Assembly (NCBI GenBank): GCA_963712825.1
Contig: CAVQJP010000016.1
Span: 248,001 to 312,000 of the forward strand
DNA: 64,000 nucleotides
Direction: 5' to 3'
Source of the DNA: AP-15 sp963712825
Lineage (GTDB): Bacteria; Pseudomonadota; Alphaproteobacteria; ATCC43930; CGMCC-115725
Below the pieces are notes generated by a model. That model had not been told where the DNA came from. It did no database searches and saw only the letters and a list, made by a program, of their open reading frames with translations. Below, piece by piece: positions 1 through 10,487 of this stretch; position 1 is the first letter of the stretch; the number at the start of each line of letters is the position of its first letter. The position numbers and the translations under genes were made by a program.

Positions 1-68
1 GGCCGGCCGGCATCTGCCGCGATCGCGGACAAGCACCGCTCGCGGCATTGATGCACCTAAACTTCAAT

Positions 69-98
69 CTTGAATAAATCAGGCTTGAATAAATCAGG
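69..98. repeat. 15-bp tandem direct repeat
   Basis: Two perfect adjacent copies of CTTGAATAAATCAGG (69-83 and 84-98). They are AT-rich against a GC-rich background and lie about 110 bp upstream of the likely start of the DUF4239-like gene. The repeat could be a protein-binding site or a replication-slippage duplication; nothing in the sequence decides between these. Confidence 0.8.
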
Positions 99-210
99 GC
101 CGTCGACCCTAGCGCAAACTCGTTGCCGCGGACAGGATCGCCGCGGCATGCCCGGCTGGACGCTTCGGGCAAGCCCAGGCAAGGCGGCCGGCCGAGACGG
201 GGGGAAGGGG

Positions 211-1014
211 ATGACCCAATTGGGGGATGCCGCGATCATGCTGCTGATCCTGCTCGGCGGCAGCACGCTCGGCCTCGTCGTGCGGCCGTTTCTGTCCGAG
301 CGTCACCGCAGCCGCGAAACCAACGAGCTGATCCAGCTGGTCATGACCATGCTGGTGACCTTCGCCGCCTTGGTGCTGGGTCTGTTGACGAGCTCGGTCA
401 AGGCGTCCTTCGACACGATCGAAGACGACCTCAGAAGCGTGTCGATCCAGCTGATCCAGCTCGACCGCTCGCTGCGGCAGTACGGCCCCGACACCGAACC
501 GGCGCGGGCATTGCTGCGCCGCTACACCGCTGCCCGAATCGCCGCGACCTGGACCGAGGAGCCGAGACCGCCCGGCGCCTATTACCCCACCGCGGCGCCG
601 CAGCGCGCCGAGCCCGCGTCGGTTGCCGACCCCGCCTATGGCGAGGCGCTGACGCGGGTCGAGACCGAGATCCGCGGCCTCGATCCTCCAGACCCGATGC
701 ACCGGCGGCTGCTCCAGACCTGCATCAACCAGTTCGAGCTGCTGATGCGCGCCCGCTGGAAGCTGATCGAGGAGGGGCACGGCTCGATCTCGATGCCGTT
801 TTACATCGTGCTGGCGTTCTGGCTGGTTATCATCTTTGCCAGCTTTGGGTTGAGCGCGCCCGCTAACATGCTGTCCTACGTCACGATCGTCCTGGGGGCG
901 CTGTCGATCGCCTCGGTTATTTTTGTAATCCTCGATCTCGACACCCCGTTCACCGGCATCTTCACGGTGTCGAGCCAGCCGTTGCGCGAGGCGCTTATCC
1001 AGCTGAGCCACTGA
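211..1014 (+). CDS. DUF4239-like (bestrophin-like) membrane protein
   Basis: A 267-aa integral membrane protein. It has two N-terminal hydrophobic segments (about residues 8-25 and 40-58), a long polar middle region, and two C-terminal hydrophobic segments around residues 190-240. This 2+2 layout with a helical soluble centre is typical of DUF4239 (bestrophin-like domain) proteins, whose function is not established. The frame is open further upstream to position 70, but the upstream part is Arg/Gly/Pro-rich and unlike the rest. The ATG at 211 follows a purine-rich stretch (gggggaagggg) and starts just before the first membrane segment, so it is preferred. It stands alone; the next genes are convergent. 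Confidence 0.65.
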   Translation: MTQLGDAAIMLLILLGGSTLGLVVRPFLSERHRSRETNELIQLVMTMLVTFAALVLGLLTSSVKASFDTIEDDLRSVSIQLIQLDRSLRQYGPDTEPARALLRRYTAARIAATWTEEPRPPGAYYPTAAPQRAEPASVADPAYGEALTRVETEIRGLDPPDPMHRRLLQTCINQFELLMRARWKLIEEGHGSISMPFYIVLAFWLVIIFASFGLSAPANMLSYVTIVLGALSIASVIFVILDLDTPFTGIFTVSSQPLREALIQLSH

Positions 1015-1082
1015 CGTCAGTCGATCGCCGTGGACTTCTCGGGAATGTTGTTAATTCTCGGCTCGATCCGATCAAAAACGGC

Positions 1083-1897
1083 TCAGTGCGCGAGGCTGAA
1101 CCGGATCGTCACCGAGACGCTGACGCTCGATTGCGGCATGTCGGCGGGGAAGGGCGGCAAGACCGCGCCGCGCATCATCTCCGCGGTTGCCGCGTCGAGG
1201 TCGGGATAGCCGGAGCTGCCGACGACCCCGAACGCAGTGACCCGGCCATCGCGCTCGACCGCGAAATGCAGCACGACTCGGCCCTCCTCGCCGCGCTCGC
1301 GGGCACTTTCCGGGTAGCGCTTGTGGCTGTTGAGCCAGGCGCCGATCAGCGCCTCGTAACCGGGGCTGACCGCCGCCGACCGGGCGGGTGCGGGAACCCG
1401 CGCCGGCGCCGGCGCCGTCCGGGGCGGGGCCGCCGGCGCAGCGGCAGGCGCGGGGATCGAGAAGGGCGGGGCAAAGGCGCGCTGCGGCGGCTCTCGCTCG
1501 ACGCGCCGAACCGGCGGCCGAGCGAGCGGCCGGCGCAGCGGCGGCACCGGCGGCTTCGGCGGCGGCGGAAGCGGCTCCGGCACGACGACCGAAGCCTCGG
1601 GAGCCGGCGGCGGCGGCGCGATCGCGACCGGCGGCGGTGGGATCGGCGGCGGCGGCTCAGCCTTGACCGGCGGTGGCGGCGGTGGCGGAGGACGCGGCGG
1701 TTGGGGCGGCGGCTCGGCCTTGACCGGCGGCGCGGCGGTCGGCGGCTGCGGCGGCGGCAACGACGGCGCGAACGCGACCTCGATCCCGCCGGCGGCCGGA
1801 GGCTCGACCGGCGGCTTTGGAGCCGGCAGCAGCAACAGCAACGCCAGGACGATCGCGTGCGCCGCCAGCGACAGCGCCAGCGGCAGCCCAAACCGGT

Positions 1898-1901
<4 letters not shown>
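1083..1901 (-). CDS. tonB: TonB energy-transducing protein
   Basis: A 272-aa TonB family protein that couples the proton-motive force from ExbB/ExbD to an outer-membrane receptor. The N-terminus has one transmembrane helix (about residues 7-25). A very long Pro-rich periplasmic spacer (about residues 30-150) follows, then a C-terminal TonB domain of about 90 residues starting near YEALIGAWLNSHKRYP. The start is a GTG that overlaps the exbD stop in a GTGA, implying translational coupling. It is the last gene of the unit receptor-exbB-exbD-tonB, so it probably serves that receptor. The Pro-rich region also produces long spurious ORFs on the other strand. Confidence 0.93.
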
Positions 1902-2338
<437 letters not shown>

Positions 2339-2341
2339 CCT

Positions 2342-3025
2342 TCAGGTCTCCGACGGAAGGCGCGACAGGATATTGCCGGAGCGCCCGATCAGCCCGTTCA
2401 TGCGCCCGGCAAAGCGGCCGAGATCGACCGTGATCTTGTTGTAGGCGACGACCGCCGGGATCGCCGCGGCGAGGCCCATCGCGGTCGCGAACAGCGCCTC
2501 GGCGATGCCCGGCGCCACCACCGCGAGGCTGGTGTTGTTGGCGGCGGCGATCCCGGTAAAGCTGCGCATGATCCCCCATACCGTGCCGAACAGTCCAACA
2601 AAGGGTGCAGCCGAGCCGAGCGTCGCCAAAAACGGCAGCCGCGTCTCGAGCCGGCGCAGCTCTGCGCCGAGCGCCAGCCGCATCGCCCGCTCGATCCGCT
2701 CGCGGCGCTCGCCGCGGCTCTCGGGAGCGGGCCACGCCGCCTCGGTGCTCTCACTCCACCCCGCCGCCAAAACGGCGCCGGCGGGGTCGCCGCCGTCGGG
2801 CCGGCCGGAGGGCGCCATCAGCTCGGGGGCCGAACGTGCGGCGGCAACGCGCGCCTCCTGCGCCGCGGCCGACCGGCGCGCCGCCGCCAGCCGCCACAGC
2901 TTGTCGATGATCACCGCCCAGCTCCACACCGAGGCGGCGAGCAGCAGCAGCAGCACGCCTTTGACGACGATGTCGGCATGCATAAACAGGCTGACGACCG
3001 AAAGGGAGACGGCGGGGTTGGGCAC
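2342..3025 (-). CDS. exbB: ExbB/TolQ/MotA-family proton channel protein
   Basis: A 227-aa inner-membrane proton channel subunit. The N-terminal segment (LFMHADIVVKGVLLLLLAAS) is the usual first helix of ExbB/TolQ. The two C-terminal helices lie in the region from FLATLGSAAPFVGLFGTVWG to ALFATAMGLAAAIPAVVAYN, which contains the conserved small-residue motifs of the channel. The start used is a GTG at 3025; an internal ATG 14 codons later would cut into the conserved N-terminus. The gene is 53 bp downstream of the receptor and 3 bp upstream of exbD. TolQ is the alternative name, but there is no TolB or Pal here, so ExbB is preferred. Confidence 0.9.
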   Translation of the reverse strand: MPNPAVSLSVVSLFMHADIVVKGVLLLLLAASVWSWAVIIDKLWRLAAARRSAAAQEARVAAARSAPELMAPSGRPDGGDPAGAVLAAGWSESTEAAWPAPESRGERRERIERAMRLALGAELRRLETRLPFLATLGSAAPFVGLFGTVWGIMRSFTGIAAANNTSLAVVAPGIAEALFATAMGLAAAIPAVVAYNKITVDLGRFAGRMNGLIGRSGNILSRLPSET

Positions 3026-3078
3026 GGGCGGGCCTCTGCGAATAGCTCGGTCTGGTCGTATGGCCGCTGCCGGCAGCC

Positions 3079-5328
3079 TCAGAACCGCTGGGTGATCCCG
3101 GCGAGGACGGTGCGGCGCGGCCCGAATTGCGGAGCGCCGACCCCGACCCCGGTGCCGTTGCGGATCTGGTAGACCTCATCAAAGAGGTTGATTATGTCCA
3201 AACGTAGTTCGAGGCCTTTGTAGATGCCGGTCGCGACCGGCTGCACGATGCTCAAATTGACCTGCTCGTAGTTGTGCAGGCTGACGCCGTTCGGGATGCC
3301 GCCCGGGCTGGTGGCTCTAAGCCCGCTGCCCGCGGTCAAATCCGCTGAAATCAGCGTCTTGGTCTTCGGAAATCGATACTTTAGACCAGCCGACCCGGTG
3401 AGGCCCTGGTCATGGTCGAGATGGATGAAGTGGTTGGCGATATAGGCCAGGTCGTCCGGCGAAAAATTGAATTCGGCGGATGTGATGTCTTTGCCCAGCG
3501 CCCTCGACAACGCTAAATTACCATAGAATGACCAGTCATCGATATCGTAGCTCGTGGTGAATTCGATGCCGTCGACGAGCCCCTTCTGATAATTGAACGG
3601 AGTCAAAATAATTGGTGCGCCGAACTGCCCTTCATCGAGCAGCTCGCTGGCAATTTTGTAATAGGCGTCCGCCCCTGCTTTTAGTCCAGGCAGGATCACC
3701 TGGGTGCCGCTTACATCGAAGTAATTATCGCGCTCGGGCTTCGCCCGGTCGTCTTGCGTCACCGCGGGTGCGGCACTCGTATCGGCAAACAGCGAGATCG
3801 TCGTCGGCGCGATCAATTCGAACGGCGGCGGTACAAAATAGCGCGCGTAACCGAGCGACACGGTCGTAGCGTCGGTCGGCTGCCACACGGCGTTGACGCG
3901 AGGGCTGAGCTGCCGGCCGTTGACGTACTCCGCCATCTGATCGTAACGGGCGCCGAAATTGACGGTCAATTTTGGCGCCGGCCGCCATTCGTTCTGCAGA
4001 TAATAGCTGTAGAGCCACCCGGTCGTCGCGCTCGAATCAGGGATCGTCAACGGCTGATCGCTGGTCTGCATGCCAGTCTCGTCTACCGGCAGCGCTAGTG
4101 AATTGGTGGCGGACGAGGTGTGCTCGCGCTGGATGTAGAAACCGCTGCGCACGGTGTCGGCGTCGGAAAAACGATAGCTGCCGTCGCCCTGCAGCCCGTT
4201 CGAAACACTTTGGCGCGAGGCGCTCTGGGCGATGCCGTTGAACAACAGATCGCCGAGCGGATCAGGGGAAAAATAGACGCTGCTGTACCGGGTGACGGTC
4301 CCAACCTGGAAGTCGAGCCCGTTGACGTGCTTTTGCAGCGCCAGGATCCCGAAATCGGTGATCTGGCGCTGGTTCTCGTTGAGCAGAGACGAGTCGAAAT
4401 CGCTGCTGCCGTCGACGGTCAGTCCGAGGCTCGGGGTTTGGCCGGGATTGTTTGGGATCTGAAACTCGCTGCGCGAGACGCCGAAGATTGAGCTGATGCG
4501 GGTTGTCGGGTCGACGATGCCGGAGATATAGCCAAAGCCGCTCGGCTGCGTCGAGATGTCGTGGATGGCGTTGAAGGTGGGCGCAGGGTTTTCGATGCCC
4601 TCGGCGTTGTGCAGCACCTGACCGGTTGCGAAATAGTCGATCCGGCCCACCGTCCCGCCATATTCGGCGCTTGGCTGAAACGTCGACTGCTGGCCGCCGT
4701 AAAGCGTGAAACTGCCACCCGGGTCGAGGCTGCCGGTCTTGGTCTGGATGTCGATGATCCCGGCGGTGCGCAGCCCGTACTCCGCGGGCAAAGCGCCGGT
4801 GATCAGCGACACCGACTGGGCGAGCCGGGTCTGCAGCACCTGGCCGAAGACGTTGATGCCCTCGGGCAGGATGATCCCGTTCAGACGGAATTGCAGGTTG
4901 GCGTGGTCGCCGCGCACGTGAATCTGGCCGAACGAATCCTGGGCGACGCCGGGCGCCTGCAGCAGCAGCCGGTTCAGCGGCTGGTTGTCGCCCTGCGGCT
5001 GGGTGGAGATCGCCTGGCGCCCGAAATCGTAGACGCTGGCGCCGAGGCTCGGCTCGATCTGCTGGCGGGCGATGTCGAGCTCCTTGGCGACGACGTTGAG
5101 ATCGAGCGACATGCTGCCGCCTCCGGGAGCCGGCTCGGGCGGCGCCGCCGGCGTCGGGCCGTCTGCCGGGGAAAGCGGCGGATCAGATCCGGCGGCGTCG
5201 CTGGCAATCATCGGCAGCCCGCTCAGAAGCACCGGCCCGTTTTGCGCGGCGGCGGAGACGGCCGGCAGGGCGAGAAGCAGTGGCGCCAGGGCGGACGCAG
5301 TTCGAGCGCCCGCAAAGATGCGGCTCAT
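3079..5328 (-). CDS. TonB-dependent outer-membrane receptor
   Basis: A 749-aa outer-membrane receptor. It has a signal peptide (about residues 1-27, ending SAAAQ), a Pro-rich linker, a plug domain (about residues 75-220) containing LLLQAPGVAQDSFGQIHVRG, and a C-terminal beta-barrel ending in QRF with terminal Phe, as expected for barrel insertion. It is the first gene of a four-gene unit with exbB, exbD and tonB. A near-perfect inverted repeat resembling a Zur operator sits 60 bp upstream of its start. Substrate cannot be read from the protein; zinc or a zinc carrier is an inference from the operator only. No His-rich loop typical of some zinc receptors was seen. Confidence 0.93.
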   Translation of the reverse strand: MSRIFAGARTASALAPLLLALPAVSAAAQNGPVLLSGLPMIASDAAGSDPPLSPADGPTPAAPPEPAPGGGSMSLDLNVVAKELDIARQQIEPSLGASVYDFGRQAISTQPQGDNQPLNRLLLQAPGVAQDSFGQIHVRGDHANLQFRLNGIILPEGINVFGQVLQTRLAQSVSLITGALPAEYGLRTAGIIDIQTKTGSLDPGGSFTLYGGQQSTFQPSAEYGGTVGRIDYFATGQVLHNAEGIENPAPTFNAIHDISTQPSGFGYISGIVDPTTRISSIFGVSRSEFQIPNNPGQTPSLGLTVDGSSDFDSSLLNENQRQITDFGILALQKHVNGLDFQVGTVTRYSSVYFSPDPLGDLLFNGIAQSASRQSVSNGLQGDGSYRFSDADTVRSGFYIQREHTSSATNSLALPVDETGMQTSDQPLTIPDSSATTGWLYSYYLQNEWRPAPKLTVNFGARYDQMAEYVNGRQLSPRVNAVWQPTDATTVSLGYARYFVPPPFELIAPTTISLFADTSAAPAVTQDDRAKPERDNYFDVSGTQVILPGLKAGADAYYKIASELLDEGQFGAPIILTPFNYQKGLVDGIEFTTSYDIDDWSFYGNLALSRALGKDITSAEFNFSPDDLAYIANHFIHLDHDQGLTGSAGLKYRFPKTKTLISADLTAGSGLRATSPGGIPNGVSLHNYEQVNLSIVQPVATGIYKGLELRLDIINLFDEVYQIRNGTGVGVGAPQFGPRRTVLAGITQRF

Positions 5329-5387
5329 CCTCAGTTCCTCAACGGATCGCGCCGGGCGGGACCCGGCTGTGGCAAACTTTCATGTCA

Positions 5388-5402
5388 TGTTATATCATAA
5401 CA
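5388..5402. promoter_or_regulatory. Candidate Zur operator (TGTTATATCATAACA)
   Basis: A 15-bp inverted repeat, TGTTAT-ATC-ATAACA, with perfect 6-bp arms in an otherwise GC-rich divergent intergenic region. Its core GTTATATCATAAC matches the general Zur-box form GTTATA-N-TATAAC at all positions but one. It is 60 bp before the receptor start and 115 bp before the DUF1194 start, so it could repress either or both. Assignment to Zur is from motif memory; no search was run. Confidence 0.5.
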
Positions 5403-5516
5403 ATAAACGCCTCGCCACAACCCTTGTTCCCGGAGACAACCGACGGTTTCGCGAACGCTTCCGCCGCGCCGGGTCTCGGCCTATCCTCGGCTGTCGTCGA
5501 ACGGGAAGGACGCCCG

Positions 5517-6287
5517 ATGAGACCCTCGCTCGCCGTCGTCATCGTGCTGGCAGCAACCGGCTTGCTGAGCGGCCCGGCTCCGGCGGCCGGCGTCGATCTT
5601 GTTGTGGTGCTTGCCGCCGACGTGTCGCGCAGCGTCGATGACGGCGAGTTCGAATTGCAACGCAAGGGCTACGCCGCGGCGCTGACCGACCCGCGCGTGC
5701 TGAAGGCGATCCACGCGACCAAAAGCGGCGCGATCGGGGTGTCCTTTATCGAGTGGTCGGGCGAGGACGACCAGCAGGTCGTGCTGCCCTGGACCGAGAT
5801 CCGCGACGAGGAGGATGGCGGCGGGGCAGCGGCGGCGATCCTGAAGGCGCCGCGCTCGTTTACCGGGCGCACCTCGATCAGTGCTGCGGTCGACTTCGCG
5901 ATGGGCTATTTCGCCAAAGCCAAATGGCCGGCGCCGGCCCGCCGCATCATCGACATCTCGGGCGACGGCACCAGCAATTCGGGGCGTCCGATCGCCGAGG
6001 CGCGCGACCAGGCAATCGCCGCCGGCGTCACGATCAATGGGCTCGCGATCATCAACAACAAGCCCAATCTCGGCTATTCCGCGCATACCAACCCGCCCGG
6101 CGGCCTGCCGGATTATTATCGCCTCAACGTGATCGGCGGCCCCAACGCCTTTCTGATCGTCGTCAAGGACTTCGGTTCCTTTGCCGACGCGATGGCAAAC
6201 AAGCTCGCCAAGGAGATCAACGTTGCCGACGACGGCCACGCCGAGCGAGTAGCGGACGGACTGCTCGCCAATCCTCGACTGAAGTGA
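5517..6287 (+). CDS. DUF1194 secreted protein, von Willebrand A-like
   Basis: A 256-aa exported protein of the DUF1194 family. The signal peptide runs to about residue 24 (ends APAAG). The mature part starts VDLVVVLAADVSRSVDDGE, which resembles a MIDAS-type metal site (D-x-S-x-S) of a von Willebrand A fold, and contains RTSISAAVDFAMGYF and RRIIDISGDGTSNSG, the second VWA metal-binding region. The ATG at 5517 has a ribosome site (gggaagga) 7-14 bp upstream; an in-frame extension back to 5280 lacks a signal-like start. Function of the family is unknown. It is transcribed away from the receptor operon across the candidate Zur box. Confidence 0.8.
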   Translation: MRPSLAVVIVLAATGLLSGPAPAAGVDLVVVLAADVSRSVDDGEFELQRKGYAAALTDPRVLKAIHATKSGAIGVSFIEWSGEDDQQVVLPWTEIRDEEDGGGAAAAILKAPRSFTGRTSISAAVDFAMGYFAKAKWPAPARRIIDISGDGTSNSGRPIAEARDQAIAAGVTINGLAIINNKPNLGYSAHTNPPGGLPDYYRLNVIGGPNAFLIVVKDFGSFADAMANKLAKEINVADDGHAERVADGLLANPRLK

Positions 6288-6332
6288 GATCAAAGATCAT
6301 ATATTTCCGAGAAAGATGCGAATGGAGCTAGC

Positions 6333-6505
6333 GTGACCGAATTTAACGTCTGGAAAGCGGCTGAGTTGCTCACCTCTCAGCACGGCGAAAACGCGGAGCT
6401 TGAAGCCGCAAAGCTCGCTAAGCTGATGCTTGACCGCGGGGATAACGAAGGGTCTCAAGAGTGGGAGTGGGTTAGACGGCTAATCGCGGGTGGACGAATG
6501 ATCGC

Positions 6506-6515
<10 letters not shown>
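6333..6515 (+). CDS. Small hypothetical protein (60 aa)
   Basis: A 60-aa ORF with GTG start preceded by GGAG at a suitable distance. The product is helical and charged, with a Trp pair near the end (EWEWVRRLI). It may belong to a small family seen in sphingomonads and related alphaproteobacteria, but I cannot name it with certainty. Base composition is lower in GC than parC, and the ORF overlaps the parC start by 10 bp, so translation of the two could be coupled. Confidence 0.5.
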
Positions 6516-8752
<2,237 letters not shown>

Positions 8753-8813
8753 CCGGTAAACGCCGATGTCGGAGGCCGGCAGCCCGTGGCTTGGCGAATC
8801 GCGGGCAGAGGCC

Positions 8814-10487
8814 TCAGCCGACGGCTTCGCGCTGGTCGAGAGCGGCGCGGAGCTCGCGCGCCAGCTCTTCGCGGCGGCATGGCTTGCGCAGGATCGGGTA
8901 GTGGCCGGCTCGGTCGACTGCGGCGGCCGGATAGCCCGAGACGAGAAGGATCGGCAGGCCCGGGCAAAGCGCCCGAACCTGCTGCGCCAATTCGAGGCCG
9001 TTGACCCCGCCGGGCATCACCACGTCGCTGAGCAGCATGTCGATCGGGGTTTTGCCGCCGATCAGCTCGAGCGCCTCGGCTGCACCGCCGGCGGTCAGAA
9101 CGCGGTAGCCGAGGCTCTCGGTCATCATTGTCATGGTCTCGCGGACAAGCTCGTTGTCCTCGACGATCAATACCGTTTCGCTGCCGCCCGCCGCGAGCTC
9201 CGCTCCACCCTCTCCGATCGCAGCCGCCTTCGGCAGCGCTGTCGCACGCGGGAGATAGAGGCTGACCGTGGTGCCCTCGCCGAGCGCGCTGTCGAGCAGC
9301 ACATGGCCTTTCGACTGCTTGACAAAGCCGTAAACCTGGCTGAGGCCGAGACCGCTGCCCTTTCCCGCCTCCTTGGTCGTGAAAAACGGCTCGAAGGCGC
9401 GCTCGGCCACCTCCGGGGCCATGCCGCAGCCGGCGTCCGACACGACGATCCGCACATATTCGCCGGCGGCAACACCGCGGGCATTCTCCATGCTGCCGCG
9501 GTCGACCGCGACATTCGCGCCTTCGATCAACAGCCTGCCGCCGTCGCCCATCGCGTCGCGGGCGTTCACGACCAAGTTCAGAATCGCCGCTTCGAGCAGG
9601 ATCGGATCGGTTTGGCCGTGCCACAAGCCCGGGATGTGAGCGAATTCGACCGCGACCGCCTCGCCTGCCGCTCGCCGCAGAAAACTCTCCTCCGCGCTCA
9701 GAAACGCGACGATGTCGACGGGCTCGACGATCAGCGTGCCGCGCCGGGCAAAGGCCAGCAGCTGCTGGGTGATCTTGGCGGCGTGCTCGGTCGCATTCTC
9801 GGCGCTCGCCAGCCGCTGCAAAAGACGGTCGCGCGCCGCCGGCTGGGCCGCGCCGCCCGCGGCGATCGAGCCGTGGATCAACTGCAGGTTGCCGGAGATT
9901 ACAGTCAGCAGATTGTTGAAGTCGTGGGCGATCCCGCCGGTGAGCTGACCGATCGAATCGAGTTTTTGCGCGTGCCACAGCGCCGTCTCGGCGGCGCGGC
10001 GCTCGGCCGCCTCCTCGGCCAGCACCCGGTTTGCTTCGGAGAGCTCGCGGGTCCGCTCGGCGACCAGCTGCTCGAGATCCCGGTTGACCCGCCGGACATC
10101 CTGCTCGGCCTTGCGCATGCGCAACAGCGCATTGACGGTCGCAATCAGCTCATCCGGCTCGATCGGCTCGATCAGATATGAATCGGCGCCGCCGTCGAGC
10201 GCCCGGGTGCGGTCGGCCACACCGGTAAACGCGGCCGAGGTCTGCAACACGATGACCTGGGACAATTTGGATTTGATCGCGCGGCAGATTTCGATGCCGT
10301 TTGCGTCCGGCAATTTGACGTCGAGCAGGATCAGGTGGGGGCGCCGGTCCTCGGCCATGGCGAGAGCCTCGCCCCCGAGGCCTGCCTCGCAGACGTCGTA
10401 CCCGTGGCGCCGCAGCAGGTGGCTCTTGACGTAGCGGGTCGCCTCGTCGTCGTCGACGACCAGGATCCGGCCGGTGTCCTTACCCAT
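8814..10487 (-). CDS. Hybrid sensor kinase, receiver-HisKA-HATPase-receiver
   Basis: A 557-aa cytoplasmic signalling protein with no membrane segment. It has a receiver (residues 6-125, phospho-acceptor Asp56), a coiled coil (about 125-170), a kinase core with phosphorylatable His188 in GGIAHDFNNLL, an ATPase domain with GCGMAPEV and GSGLGLS, and a second receiver with LLSDVVMP and ILRKPC. The first receiver has Glu in place of the usual Lys (YLIEPIEP), so it may not switch normally. The ATG at 10487 follows the preceding kinase gene with an 8-bp overlap and starts directly before the receiver. It is the last gene of the stressosome operon and is its likely output or relay. Confidence 0.9.
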   Translation of the reverse strand: MGKDTGRILVVDDDEATRYVKSHLLRRHGYDVCEAGLGGEALAMAEDRRPHLILLDVKLPDANGIEICRAIKSKLSQVIVLQTSAAFTGVADRTRALDGGADSYLIEPIEPDELIATVNALLRMRKAEQDVRRVNRDLEQLVAERTRELSEANRVLAEEAAERRAAETALWHAQKLDSIGQLTGGIAHDFNNLLTVISGNLQLIHGSIAAGGAAQPAARDRLLQRLASAENATEHAAKITQQLLAFARRGTLIVEPVDIVAFLSAEESFLRRAAGEAVAVEFAHIPGLWHGQTDPILLEAAILNLVVNARDAMGDGGRLLIEGANVAVDRGSMENARGVAAGEYVRIVVSDAGCGMAPEVAERAFEPFFTTKEAGKGSGLGLSQVYGFVKQSKGHVLLDSALGEGTTVSLYLPRATALPKAAAIGEGGAELAAGGSETVLIVEDNELVRETMTMMTESLGYRVLTAGGAAEALELIGGKTPIDMLLSDVVMPGGVNGLELAQQVRALCPGLPILLVSGYPAAAVDRAGHYPILRKPCRREELARELRAALDQREAVG

